From assembly GCA_052061695.1 (NCBI GenBank), contig JBPZEY010000005.1: a stretch of 64,000 nt of DNA; one strand, written 5' to 3'. Position 1 is the stretch's first letter. Every line of letters begins with the position of its first letter. Positions 1-7,865 of the stretch are shown in pieces. This DNA is from Alkalicoccus luteus (GTDB lineage Bacteria > Bacillota > Bacilli > Bacillales > Salisediminibacteriaceae). The position numbers were made by a program, and so were the translations under genes. A model generated the notes under the pieces. The model saw only the letters and a program-made list of their open reading frames with translations, was not told where the DNA came from and did not search any database.

Positions 1-151
1 CCTCCCGGTTTCCCGGTCGGTCAGAACGGAATCTGGCTAAAGATTCCTGTATTTCAAAAATTGACAGAGAATGATTCATTCTCTTTCCTTCTTCTTGTCT
101 TTTGTTTAGTTTTCAAAGGGCCGTGTTGCTCGGCGTCGCTCGTTTTGGCGA
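1..151 (-). other. 16S rRNA leader (5' part of an rRNA operon leaving the window)
   Basis: Read on the minus strand, this stretch contains CTTTGAAAACTAAACAA, a sequence typical of Bacillus 16S rRNA leaders. Several short hairpins follow, including GAGAATGA/TCATTCTC and GGAATCT/AGATTCC. It lies directly downstream of two strong minus-strand promoters and reaches the window edge before any mature 16S sequence appears. The rRNA identity is therefore inferred from the leader motif and the promoter pair. The rRNA genes themselves are not in view. Confidence 0.75.
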
Positions 152-158
152 CTTTTTA

Positions 159-188
159 ATCATAGCATTTATGATGTTTCGTCGTCAA
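159..188 (-). promoter_or_regulatory. rRNA-type promoter P2
   Basis: On the minus strand the -35 TTGACG (183-188) and the -10 TATGAT (159-164) are 18 bp apart, with an extended -10 TG one base upstream of the hexamer. Transcription would enter the leader at about position 152. Its position roughly 90 bp downstream of a second promoter matches the tandem P1/P2 layout of Bacillus rrn operons. Confidence 0.8.
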
Positions 189-247
189 TAACTTTTTTGG
201 AAGAAAAGCGCTTTGTTTACTGCGGCTTCTCTCAAGCGACATTAAAT

Positions 248-276
248 AATATATCACGATAATAAATGGTTCGCAA
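248..276 (-). promoter_or_regulatory. rRNA-type promoter P1
   Basis: On the minus strand, -35 TTGCGA (271-276) and -10 TATATT (248-253) are separated by exactly 17 bp. It is upstream of P2 and drives the same leader. The AT-rich DNA upstream (277-340) could serve as an UP-type element. Nothing else is recognised between here and the bioY promoter at 613. Confidence 0.75.
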
Positions 277-612
277 TAGATTATTTCATTTTTTGTATCT
301 CTTTTTTACAAAGAAAAAAGCGCGTCTCGTTGACGGCCTTTCATATTTTAATTGCTGCCTGAAGGAAAGTCAATCACCATTCAAAATAAATTCACTTCTG
401 ATTCGTGTTTATCATTACTACTGTTTACTTAACAATTTGCCGTTCGGTCAATACACCTTTCAGTAGAGGATAAATGCTTTGTATTCATGATGCTCCGTGA
501 TTTCTTTACTCGACTGCTCCTCACCTCTTTTTAAATCTCCTTGTTCTAGTAGCTTCGATAATCGCCAGCGAGGTCCGCTTTACATCTTTATAAATTAGAA
601 ATAAAGAAAGAA

Positions 613-641
613 TTGACAAAACTGTGCTTTCATTTTACGAT
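613..641 (+). promoter_or_regulatory. bioY promoter
   Basis: Consensus sigma-A promoter: TTGACA (613-618), a 17-bp spacer, and TACGAT (636-641). The transcription start falls near 648, inside the BirA operator that follows, so repressor binding would directly block initiation. Confidence 0.85.
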
Positions 642-642
642 T

Positions 643-675
643 TTGTTAACCTTACATAGTTAAACTGGTTAACAA
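643..675. promoter_or_regulatory. BirA (biotin repressor) operator
   Basis: Perfect dyad TTGTTAACC (643-651), 15 bp, GGTTAACAA (667-675). This is the BirA binding-site architecture of Firmicutes. It covers the start point of the bioY promoter and sits 23 bp before the start codon. Biotinyl-AMP-bound BirA is expected to shut off biotin uptake here. Confidence 0.92.
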
Positions 676-698
676 ATCGAAATGAAGGAGTGTTTACA

Positions 699-1280
699 TT
701 GAAACATTATTCAAAAGCACGAGCGATCACTTTTGCTGCTATGTTCATTGCGCTGATAGCAATTGGAGCCAATATGGCAGCTGTCGTAACAATCGGAGCT
801 GTCCCGCTCACATTTCAAACCGTTGTGGCTGTCCTTGCCGGTCTCATTCTGGGCAAAAGGCTTGGAACATTCGCCATGCTCGGTTACATCCTGCTTGGTG
901 CAGCAGGCGCACCGGTGTTCGCCGGCTTCTCGAGCGGCATGGCTGCGCTCGCCTCTCCTACGTTCGGCTTTATCTTATCCTTCCCGGTTATCGCCTTTGT
1001 AACAGGAATGATCTCAGAACGTTCGGCTTCTAGCACGAAGGCAGTCTACTTCACGGCAGGCTTAGCCGGGCTCGCAGCAAACTACGGCATTGGAGTACCA
1101 TACGTTTACCTGCACTCCACCATTATTCTTGGCGTTCCGGATCTTGCATTTTGGGCGGTTGCTGCCGGGATGACTCCTTTCTTTATAAAGGATTTCATTC
1201 TTGTCTTTTTCACAGCGGCGCTTGCCGTGAAGCTGAAGCCTCATCATTCTTCGAGACCCGCTCTGCGGAAAGCAGCTTAA
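699..1280 (+). CDS. bioY: Biotin transporter, BioY family
   Basis: Membrane substrate-binding (S) component for biotin uptake, either alone or with an ECF energising module encoded elsewhere. The 193-residue product has about six hydrophobic segments, with the family's N-terminal AAMFIALIAIGA and VPLTFQTVVAVLAG signatures. The TTG at 699 is preferred over the upstream GTG at 690: GAAGGAG (684-690) then lies 8 nt upstream, whereas the GTG overlaps the Shine-Dalgarno itself. The gene is monocistronic, closed by a strong terminator, and has an ideal BirA operator over its promoter, which supports biotin as substrate. Some BioY proteins transport biotin without EcfAAT; the sequence does not say which mode applies. 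Confidence 0.93.
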   Translation: MKHYSKARAITFAAMFIALIAIGANMAAVVTIGAVPLTFQTVVAVLAGLILGKRLGTFAMLGYILLGAAGAPVFAGFSSGMAALASPTFGFILSFPVIAFVTGMISERSASSTKAVYFTAGLAGLAANYGIGVPYVYLHSTIILGVPDLAFWAVAAGMTPFFIKDFILVFFTAALAVKLKPHHSSRPALRKAA

Positions 1281-1283
1281 TTG

Positions 1284-1325
1284 AAAAAAAACTCGCAGTC
1301 CGTTGAGGGACTGCGAGTTTTTTTT
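1284..1325. terminator. Bidirectional terminator between bioY and dctP
   Basis: Perfect stem ACTCGCAGTCC / GGACTGCGAGT (1291-1317) with A-run and T-run on the two sides. It can serve the convergent bioY (+) and TRAP operon (-). Confidence 0.9.
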
Positions 1326-1326
1326 G

Positions 1327-2514
1327 TTATTCGTCTTCGTTATCTTCCGCATCTGCGTTGTCTGCTTCATTATCGCCGTCCGTTTCCGTCGGATCTTCGC
1401 CGGACATTTCAGCGATCTCTTCTTCAAGCATGTCGAGGATCATTTCCCCTTCTTCGCCGCCTTCTTCATCTCGATAGATGTCACGAACCGGGATCGCGAG
1501 TTCACGGAATGCATCACGCTCATCTTCAGAGAGTTCGTAAATTTCCGTCGGGTTCTCTTCATCGTCTTCGATCTGAGCAAGGAACTCTTCGTTCTGCTCT
1601 TCCTGAATATCAAAGCCGCGCTGACGCATTTCTTCTACTGCTTCATCAATAACCCCGCGAGTAGCATCATCCAGACCGTTGTAGAAATCCGGGTTTACCG
1701 TAGTCATCGTGACGTACATGTTGTGGTTGGATATCGTCATATGGTCCTGAACCTCGTTAAAGTTTGCATCCGCGATAAAGAAGATCGGGTTCTCCTGTCC
1801 ATCTACTGCTCCCTGCTGGAGACCTGTATACAATTCACCCCAGCTCATTGCAGTCGGGCTTGCTCCGTACGCGCGGTAAGATTCCAGAATGAGTGGGGAT
1901 TCCTGCGTGCGCATCTGGAAGCCCTGGAAATCATCCGGTGTACGCAGCTCTGAATTACCCGTCCACTGCATCGCACCCTCCGTCCAGAACGACAGCGGCA
2001 TAATACCCTGCTCTTCGTAACGGGCTGCAAGGTGATCATTGATCGCTTCTGATTCGTTCAGGATGTCCTGATTCACTTCCTGGTCGTCGGTAAAGAGAAA
2101 TTGCAGAGCGAAAATATTTCCTTCCGGTACAAGTGTTCCAGTAAAGCCTGGAGAGATAATCGCAAATTCAACGATACCGTCTGTCAGCTGTTCAACCTGA
2201 TCGACCTCACTTCCGAGTGCACCAAATTCATACACGTCAATTTCCAGCGCGCCATCTGATTTTTCACTGACAAGTTCTGCAAATTCTTCTGCATAGACGT
2301 ACTGCACTTGTCCTTGTGTTTCTTCTACAACAAAACGCCACTGCTGTGGCTCAACGTCAACTGCTTCCCCATCTGCTGCTTCTTCGTTTCCGCCGGCATT
2401 ATTGTCTGCGCCGTCATTGCCTTCGTTTCCATTACCTTCGTCATTGCCGCCGCAGGCAGCAAGCACGAGACTAAGCGACAGAGCACCTGTAATCAGTCCA
2501 GTCTTTTTCATCAT
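1327..2514 (-). CDS. dctP: TRAP transporter substrate-binding lipoprotein, DctP family
   Basis: Extracellular solute receptor of a tripartite ATP-independent periplasmic (TRAP) transporter, which imports carboxylates or related anions using an ion gradient. Residues 1-21 form a lipoprotein signal peptide ending in the lipobox LAAC. An Asn/Asp/Glu/Gly-rich linker of about 35 residues follows, then the DctP domain (roughly residues 57-350). The protein then ends in a highly acidic tail of about 40 residues. At 395 residues it is longer than typical DctP because of the linker and tail. It is the last gene of the dctQ-dctM-dctP operon, 64 bp behind dctM. The substrate cannot be read from the sequence. 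Confidence 0.9.
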   Translation of the reverse strand: MMKKTGLITGALSLSLVLAACGGNDEGNGNEGNDGADNNAGGNEEAADGEAVDVEPQQWRFVVEETQGQVQYVYAEEFAELVSEKSDGALEIDVYEFGALGSEVDQVEQLTDGIVEFAIISPGFTGTLVPEGNIFALQFLFTDDQEVNQDILNESEAINDHLAARYEEQGIMPLSFWTEGAMQWTGNSELRTPDDFQGFQMRTQESPLILESYRAYGASPTAMSWGELYTGLQQGAVDGQENPIFFIADANFNEVQDHMTISNHNMYVTMTTVNPDFYNGLDDATRGVIDEAVEEMRQRGFDIQEEQNEEFLAQIEDDEENPTEIYELSEDERDAFRELAIPVRDIYRDEEGGEEGEMILDMLEEEIAEMSGEDPTETDGDNEADNADAEDNEDE

Positions 2515-2578
2515 AAAGTAATACCCCCAAATAAAATGTAATTAATATTTTAAAAATACTTCCTGCTCTTCCTGCTGA

Positions 2579-3853
2579 TTAAAAGATATTCAGCAGGAAG
2601 AGAGAAATATCTTCAAACAGTATAACGAGCACCGAAATAATCAGCAGCATGATAATGTAAGGCGGCGTCCCCCTGATAACGTCCAAATAGGACTTGTTGA
2701 ACACCGCACTGGCGGTGAAGATATCCACCCCGAACGGCGGCGTTGCCGAACCCAGTGCTGCCTGGAAAACGATGACGACACCGAGATGAATCGGATCGAC
2801 TCCTGCAGCTGTTGCTATTGGCGCAAAAATTGGTGTCAAAATGAGAATGACGACGATCGGATCGACAAACATACACCCGATAAAGAAAAAGATTGCAACG
2901 ATAATCAGCACGTTGAGTGCAGTCGGATCCGCCGGCAGAACGGCGTCTGTCAGCATCCCCGGAATACGGGCAAACGAGATGACCCACGAGAACGCCTGGC
3001 CTCCTGCAACGAGCACGAAAACGGCTGCTGTTACGATTCCCGATGACAATGCAATATTCGGTATTTCTGTTAATTTAATCGAGCGGAAAATGAATACTTC
3101 CAGAATCAGCGCATACAGCACGGAAATTCCGGCGGCCTCAGTCGGCGTAAACTGACCTGTATAAATACCGCCGATAATAATGATCGGAAACCCAAGAGGC
3201 AGAAGTGCTTTTAGGGTCACGTCCCCTCTATCTTTCCAAGGCAGTTTTGGCGCAAGCGGTATGTTAAGAATCTTCGCGTAAATATAAGAGTAAACAGCGA
3301 AAAAGATAAAAATAAGTACACCAGGGCCGATACCTGCGATAAACAAGTCTCCAACTGAAGCGTCTGCTACAAGCGCATAGATAATCATTCCGATACTCGG
3401 CGGAATAAGCAGTGCGACGTCGCTGGAGTTAATAATCAAAGCGATTGCGCTTGAATCCTTATAACCTACTTTTAACAATCGTTCACGCATTGGCTTACCA
3501 ATTGCTACAACGGTAGCCTGCGTTGAACCTGAAATAGAACCAAACATTGTACAAGCTGCAGCCGTGGTAATCGCATACCCGCCGCGAAGATGTCCGACGA
3601 AGGCGCCAACGAAGTCCAGAAGCTTCTGGGAGGTGCGCCCCGACGTCATGATGTCGGCCGCGAAGATAAACAGCGGGACGGCAATCAGTACATAGGAAGA
3701 TATCCCTTCCACCATCTGCTGGATCATAATGGTCGGCTCAAGCCCATCCATGAAAAAGAGGATGATGATGAGCGGTCCTGCAATGAGCGGTATCATCATT
3801 GGAAAGCCCAGCAGGAGCAGAAGCACCATGACCCCTAATAATGTCCAAAGCAT
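2579..3853 (-). CDS. dctM: TRAP transporter large permease, DctM subunit
   Basis: Large membrane subunit that forms the ion-coupled translocation pathway of the TRAP system. The 424-residue protein consists almost entirely of hydrophobic helices. Conserved family segments are visible, including GSISGSTQATVVAIG near residues 105-120 and a GSATPPFGVDIF motif near 370. It starts at an ATG preceded by AGAGGA. It lies between dctQ (29 bp upstream) and dctP (64 bp downstream), the usual operon composition. Confidence 0.93.
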   Translation of the reverse strand: MLWTLLGVMVLLLLLGFPMMIPLIAGPLIIILFFMDGLEPTIMIQQMVEGISSYVLIAVPLFIFAADIMTSGRTSQKLLDFVGAFVGHLRGGYAITTAAACTMFGSISGSTQATVVAIGKPMRERLLKVGYKDSSAIALIINSSDVALLIPPSIGMIIYALVADASVGDLFIAGIGPGVLIFIFFAVYSYIYAKILNIPLAPKLPWKDRGDVTLKALLPLGFPIIIIGGIYTGQFTPTEAAGISVLYALILEVFIFRSIKLTEIPNIALSSGIVTAAVFVLVAGGQAFSWVISFARIPGMLTDAVLPADPTALNVLIIVAIFFFIGCMFVDPIVVILILTPIFAPIATAAGVDPIHLGVVIVFQAALGSATPPFGVDIFTASAVFNKSYLDVIRGTPPYIIMLLIISVLVILFEDISLFLLNIF

Positions 3854-3882
3854 AGCATGTTCCTCTCTGCCTCTATGCGGCT

Positions 3883-4461
3883 TTACTGTTCACTATAGTC
3901 TTTTTTGTCCTGAGCAAGATAAATTTCTTTGTTAACGAGATTGATCCACATATTCCGTAAAAACTGAATTCCTCCGAGGAAGCACCCGATTGGAATAGCG
4001 ACTACCATCAGCCAGAAAGGAAATCCGATTGCTGCAGTCGTTCTCCCGCTGACGTAAATACCGTGCGTGTACAGTACCGCGTAGTAGCCGACAGCAAACA
4101 GGACAATTGCGGTGACAAACGGAATAATGATCGCCAGTGTTTTTTTCACTTTCCGAGGTGAAAGGTCGAAAAACGCTGACATACTGATGTGCCGTCCCTT
4201 ACGAGCTGCATAGCTGATCCCGATAAAGCTTGCCACGATAACAGACAATCTGCTGAGCTCAGCCGCAAAAAACCAGCTGTCTCCTGTGATCATCCGGAAA
4301 ATAACATTTCCGAATGTCAGGACGGAGATTGCGATAATTGACCACTTCAAAATGAACAGTTCAACCGAATGGAGCGCAGAGTCCAGAAAGAGCAAGACCT
4401 TCCGCACGATACCCCACACCGCGATAAGTGCAGCCCCGAGCCATTGCATACCCTTTTTCAA
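3883..4461 (-). CDS. dctQ: TRAP transporter small permease, DctQ subunit
   Basis: Small four-helix membrane subunit that pairs with DctM in the TRAP transporter. About 192 residues, with hydrophobic segments near residues 25-45, 60-80, 105-125 and 145-165, and the RKGRHISMSAFFDL loop common to DctQ. An ATG at 4488 is possible. The TTG at 4461 is preferred because a run of six G after AA lies 8 nt upstream of it, while the ATG has no ribosome binding site. It is the first gene of the operon. Confidence 0.85.
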   Translation of the reverse strand: MKKGMQWLGAALIAVWGIVRKVLLFLDSALHSVELFILKWSIIAISVLTFGNVIFRMITGDSWFFAAELSRLSVIVASFIGISYAARKGRHISMSAFFDLSPRKVKKTLAIIIPFVTAIVLFAVGYYAVLYTHGIYVSGRTTAAIGFPFWLMVVAIPIGCFLGGIQFLRNMWINLVNKEIYLAQDKKDYSEQ

Positions 4462-4913
4462 ATGCCCATCCCCCCTTCTATTGTTCATGATAGTATTTCG
4501 CTTTCATGCTTTATATATCCTTCTAAAAAGAAGAAAGGAAACAAGTTTGATGTTGTTTCCTTTTCACTCACGGTACCTATATAGTATGTAGAGCATGCTC
4601 AAAAGTACCGTCAGTACTCCTATTAAATAGGATAATACAAGGCACGCCACACCTCAAAAACGGTATGCCCTCTTTTTCAGCCAAAATACCTGCTCAGAAC
4701 GACTTACGATGGGACATCTGTCCACAACGCAATATTCAGGCACATGCCGCCTTGATTGCCAAATTCCCGATCTGACATTTTTTTAAACATTTGTTCCGCA
4801 ATCTTCGTTTTTTATCCAACAGAAGAAAGCCCCGTTTTTGCACGGGACCCTTGTGGTATACTAAACTGTACAAAGTCCAACGATGCTGAAACGGAGAAAG
4901 GACGATCCGACCG
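4462..4913. other. Intergenic region between dctQ and yuiD
   Basis: No gene is recognised. A hairpin at about 4540-4564 (AAAGGAAACAA / TTGTTTCCTTT) could act as an attenuator in the TRAP operon leader or as a terminator. The yuiD promoter lies at 4854-4862: an extended -10, TG-G-TATACT, with only a weak -35. The TRAP promoter is not clear. Confidence 0.5.
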
Positions 4914-5393
4914 ATGGAGTTTTTTGCAAATATCCCGCTGTTAATTGCATTATTTACAATCGGGTTTGCCCAGTTTATTAAAGTACCTCTGCAGTACATT
5001 GCGACACGAAAAGTCGAGTGGGAGCTCTTAACGAGCACCGGCGGCATGCCGAGTTCTCACTCCGGAGCTGTAACAGCCCTGGCTACGGCACTTGCGATTG
5101 AATACGGGTTCGACTCGCCTTACTTTGCTATCTCAGCGATCTTTGGGATTATCGTAATGTTTGATGCGACAGGCATCCGCCGGCATGCCGGCTATCAGGC
5201 TACTGTCGTGAATCAGCTCGTAACCGATTTTAATAAGTTTAGCGAGGAAATGAAGCATTGGCCGGATAAACAGGCTGAAGAAAAGCGCAACGAATTAAAA
5301 GAGCTTCTCGGGCATCAGCCGATTGAAGTATTCTTTGGCGGCCTGCTGGGTGTCGTTATTGCGATTACATTTTATATGTTATTTCCCGTTTAA
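4914..5393 (+). CDS. yuiD: Divergent PAP2 family membrane protein YuiD (DUF212)
   Basis: A 159-residue membrane protein of the DUF212 / divergent phosphatidic acid phosphatase 2 family; the B. subtilis homologue is YuiD. The signature GGMPSSHSG near residues 43-51 resembles the PAP2 phosphatase motif, and DATGIRRHAG follows near 82-91. Whether it has lipid phosphatase activity is not established. It is monocistronic, with an extended -10 promoter about 50 bp upstream and a bidirectional terminator shared with the convergent yuiAB unit. It sits beside yuiB, yuiA and yumB, as in B. subtilis. Confidence 0.88.
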   Translation: MEFFANIPLLIALFTIGFAQFIKVPLQYIATRKVEWELLTSTGGMPSSHSGAVTALATALAIEYGFDSPYFAISAIFGIIVMFDATGIRRHAGYQATVVNQLVTDFNKFSEEMKHWPDKQAEEKRNELKELLGHQPIEVFFGGLLGVVIAITFYMLFPV

Positions 5394-5403
5394 AGGGGCT
5401 CGA

Positions 5404-5441
5404 ACAAAAAAACGGACCGGCATTCCGCCTGGTCCGTTTTC
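5404..5441. terminator. Bidirectional terminator yuiD / yuiB
   Basis: Stem AAAACGGACC / GGTCCGTTTT around a GC-rich 12-nt loop, flanked by A and T runs, between convergent genes. Confidence 0.88.
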
Positions 5442-5447
5442 GACGTT

Positions 5448-5768
5448 CTAAAACATTTGATAGCCTCTTACACGCAGCATACGAATCGCAATGCCGGCTA
5501 AGATAGCTCCGATCATGCCTGCAGACAGGATGACGATGTCGGAGATCGCAAGAGATGCCAGACTGCTGCCGACGTTTGAAAAGGTGTTAACCGGTGACGT
5601 GAATACGCTGAAGAAGCCGATATCCGTAACGAGAAAGATGATGACGAGCGGGTAGAGCACAGCCATCACCCACGTGGAGCGGAGCAGCATATTCAAAATA
5701 AAGCCGATGCCAAAAAATAAAACAAAGTAGAGCAGAACAGCAATAATGAGCTGTGGAATGGATAGCAC
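5448..5768 (-). CDS. yuiB: Conserved membrane protein YuiB
   Basis: About 106 residues with three hydrophobic helices, starting SIPQLIIAVLLYFVLFFGIGF and including the family stretch LNMLLRSTWVMAVLYP. Function is unknown; it matches the B. subtilis YuiB family in length and sequence. The GTG at 5768 is chosen because AAGGGG stands 9 nt upstream. An ATG further upstream would add 20 residues not expected in the family and lacks a ribosome binding site. It is transcribed with yuiA, 71 bp upstream. Confidence 0.82.
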   Translation of the reverse strand: MLSIPQLIIAVLLYFVLFFGIGFILNMLLRSTWVMAVLYPLVIIFLVTDIGFFSVFTSPVNTFSNVGSSLASLAISDIVILSAGMIGAILAGIAIRMLRVRGYQMF

Positions 5769-5839
5769 GGTGATGTTCCCCTTTCTTTCAGTCAAAATCA
5801 GTGTACTGAATAGAAAGCGAAACGTCAATCACTTGCTAT

Positions 5840-5965
5840 TTATTGAGGTCTTCCGGACCCCCCGCAAGCCGGGCATGTTTCCGTGCCACCGAGTAAAAGC
5901 TGATGATACCCTTTCCCTGAACAATACGGACACTGTGTTCTTTTCGTATGCTTACGCTGATACAT
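5840..5965 (-). CDS. yuiA: Small double-CxxCxGxG zinc-finger-like protein YuiA
   Basis: A 41-residue protein: MYQRKHTKRTQ, then CPYCSGKGYHQLLLGG, TET, and CPACGGSGRPQ. The two CxxCxGxG elements are like those in the DnaJ zinc-binding domain and suggest one bound zinc. Length and pattern match B. subtilis YuiA, which precedes yuiB in that species too. Start: ATG with GGAG 9 nt upstream. Function is unknown. The pattern suggests a protein-binding or redox-linked chaperone-like role, but that is inference only. The promoter upstream carries a conspicuous palindrome. Confidence 0.85.
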   Translation of the reverse strand: MYQRKHTKRTQCPYCSGKGYHQLLLGGTETCPACGGSGRPQ

Positions 5966-5988
5966 GCTTTATCTCTCCCTTTATAATT

Positions 5989-6032
5989 ATCTGATATTTC
6001 TGATAATATATCAGATTATCTGACAAAGGCAA
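5989..6032 (-). promoter_or_regulatory. yuiAB promoter with overlapping AT-rich palindromic operator
   Basis: Minus-strand promoter TTGCCT (6027-6032), 16 bp, TATATT (6005-6010). It is overlaid by nested inverted repeats: TCTGATA-ATA-TATCAGA (5999-6015), ATCTGATA...TATCAGAT (5989-6016) and TCAGAT-T-ATCTGA (6011-6023). The half-sites resemble the Fur/PerR-type TGATAAT arm but do not match the 7-1-7 consensus exactly. Regulation is inferred; the regulator is unknown. Confidence 0.65.
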
Positions 6033-6252
6033 AACTTCTTTATCGCTTAAAAGCGTTCATGTAAGCGTCATCATAACGTGTTTCCTGCTATATTGTAGTA
6101 TTTTCGCACGTTTTCACTTCTTTTTTGCCCAGGGGAATTTTAACTCTATGCCTCTGCCAAATCGGAGCATCTTGCGAAGTTCCAGCAGACAGCAGGAGGA
6201 AAGCGAGCATCTGCACATACAGGCAGATGTAAAGATATTGATCTGCCGACAC

Positions 6253-6293
6253 TCTAAAAAGAGGCTGTCCGTCAGACGGACAGCCTCTTTAAT
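6253..6293 (-). terminator. yumB terminator
   Basis: Stem AAAGAGGCTGTCCGTC / GACGGACAGCCTCTTT with a minimal loop. A T-run follows on the minus strand, just behind yumB. The stretch 6033-6252 holds no recognisable gene. Confidence 0.9.
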
Positions 6294-6304
6294 AGAAACG
6301 TATT

Positions 6305-7513
6305 TTAAAACATTTTCAGCTTTCCTTTTTTAATGACGAGCGGCATGCCGCCGAGAAGGAACAAATAGCGGTTGTCGATCATCTTTTTGACAACAGAAGC
6401 TGAGTTGCCGTAAATCTTGCGTTTACCGACAACGCCGATTGCTTCTTTGCCGCCAAGGGAAGCAACAGTTCCTTTAATATCAGGCTTGAACGTTTCAAGC
6501 TCTTTTTTGCCTTCGACGAGTGCTTTCAGATTGTTGGCAGTCGTATATGCCTGCTGAATCGCAATCTGAGCTGTCGGAGGATACGGACGCTCTGTTTCTT
6601 CATTAATAATAAGTGCACAGTCGCCGATTACGAAAATATCGTCATTTTCCGGGCTGCGCAGATCATCGGTTACTTTAATGCGTCCGCGCATCGCGTCAAA
6701 CCCGGACTTGTCGACAACCGGATTGCCGCGCACACCCGTTGTCCATACGATCGTATTCGTTTTAATTTCAGAATCATCGTTTAACACAACGCTGTTTTCA
6801 CGAACTTCCTTAATTGGTGTATTAATCATGAATTCTACACCGCGGGACTCCAGCACGTTCATCGCATACTCTACCAGCTCTTCGTCAAAGCCCGGGAGTG
6901 CAGTCGGTGCTGCTTCTACTGAGATCAGGCGGACCTTCTCACGCGGAATATCATATTCTTCGCACAGCTCAGGAATGCGGTCGGTCATTTCCCCAACGAA
7001 CTCAATTCCTGTAAAGCCTGCACCTGCTACGACAAACGTCAGCGTCTCATCGAATTTCTCATCCTGCTTATTGTAGCTGGCAAACTGATAGTCGATATGC
7101 TCTTTGATGAGGCGGACAGAGTTTACACTGCGGATAGAAAAGGCATGCTCCTGAACACCTGGGATACCAAACGTTTCCGGAATCGATCCGAGGCCGAGTA
7201 CCAGATAATCGTAATCGATCACAGAGTCCTTCAGCACTACTTTTTTCTCGTCGCGCTTGATCTCTACTACAGAGTCTTTAATGAAGTTAATTTTTTTCGT
7301 ATCAATAACGTCATCGATCTTCATGCGCGTCTGGTCATGATGCATCGTTCCTGCTGCCGGCTCATGCAGCCACGTCGTCTGATAATGGTAGTTGTGCTTG
7401 TTCACAAGAGTAACTTCCGCATCTTTGACGACCGTTGACTTCTGCAGGCGGGCTGCTACGATCATACCGCCGTAACCGGCACCGAGAATGACTATTTTCG
7501 GCTTATTCTTCAT
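6305..7513 (-). CDS. yumB: NADH dehydrogenase-like flavoprotein YumB (type II NDH family)
   Basis: FAD-dependent pyridine nucleotide oxidoreductase of the non-proton-pumping NDH-2 family, expected at the membrane passing electrons from NAD(P)H to quinone. About 402 residues: an N-terminal FAD-binding Rossmann motif GAGYGG, a second dinucleotide motif VVAGAGFTGIE near residue 165, and the FAD-contacting VIGDCA near 295. B. subtilis YumB is the closest named relative; its substrate is not firmly known. The ATG at 7513 has GGAG 8 nt upstream and is preferred to the GTG three codons earlier. It is divergent from yumC, and a Rex/FNR-type box lies in the shared upstream region. Confidence 0.88.
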   Translation of the reverse strand: MKNKPKIVILGAGYGGMIVAARLQKSTVVKDAEVTLVNKHNYHYQTTWLHEPAAGTMHHDQTRMKIDDVIDTKKINFIKDSVVEIKRDEKKVVLKDSVIDYDYLVLGLGSIPETFGIPGVQEHAFSIRSVNSVRLIKEHIDYQFASYNKQDEKFDETLTFVVAGAGFTGIEFVGEMTDRIPELCEEYDIPREKVRLISVEAAPTALPGFDEELVEYAMNVLESRGVEFMINTPIKEVRENSVVLNDDSEIKTNTIVWTTGVRGNPVVDKSGFDAMRGRIKVTDDLRSPENDDIFVIGDCALIINEETERPYPPTAQIAIQQAYTTANNLKALVEGKKELETFKPDIKGTVASLGGKEAIGVVGKRKIYGNSASVVKKMIDNRYLFLLGGMPLVIKKGKLKMF

Positions 7514-7585
7514 TCCACTCACTCCAGTCGAATAATTTTCAGCTTCATCTCCCGCTCTGCAAGTAAGAGAAGAAGATCAATAGAA

Positions 7586-7601
7586 TGTGATTTTATTCAC
7601 G
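7586..7601. promoter_or_regulatory. Rex/FNR-type operator upstream of yumB
   Basis: TGTGA-N6-TCACG, a near-perfect dyad with the spacing shared by Rex (TTGTGAA-N4-TTCACAA) and CRP/FNR family boxes. It lies about 75 bp before yumB, overlapping a plausible minus-strand start region (TTCAAC-17-TAGTAC just upstream). Rex is the NADH/NAD sensor that controls ndh in Bacillus, so it fits well. The assignment is inference. Confidence 0.55.
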
Positions 7602-7865
7602 TACTATGGCAAAAAGAAACGCAGTTGAAGATGAGCTGCACGTGATTCATCCATGTTAAGGTAAAACCCTCTACAATCATAGGACGTTTAAAGCTGCATT
7701 TCAACTACTTTTTGAACATTGTCTGAACTATTTCATCTATAGTGTCTATTCTAACGTTTTCGGGTCGTTCGTACAAGAAAAGCGCTGTTTTACAGGCAGG
7801 CGCCTTTTCTTTCCTCCGCATAGCGTCTATAATAGGTTCGTACAATCAATAACACGGAGGTGCTG

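Noticed and set aside
266..466. 66-codon frame downstream of the rRNA promoters
   Set aside because: It overlaps the P1 -35 region, lacks a ribosome binding site and has an AT-driven composition.
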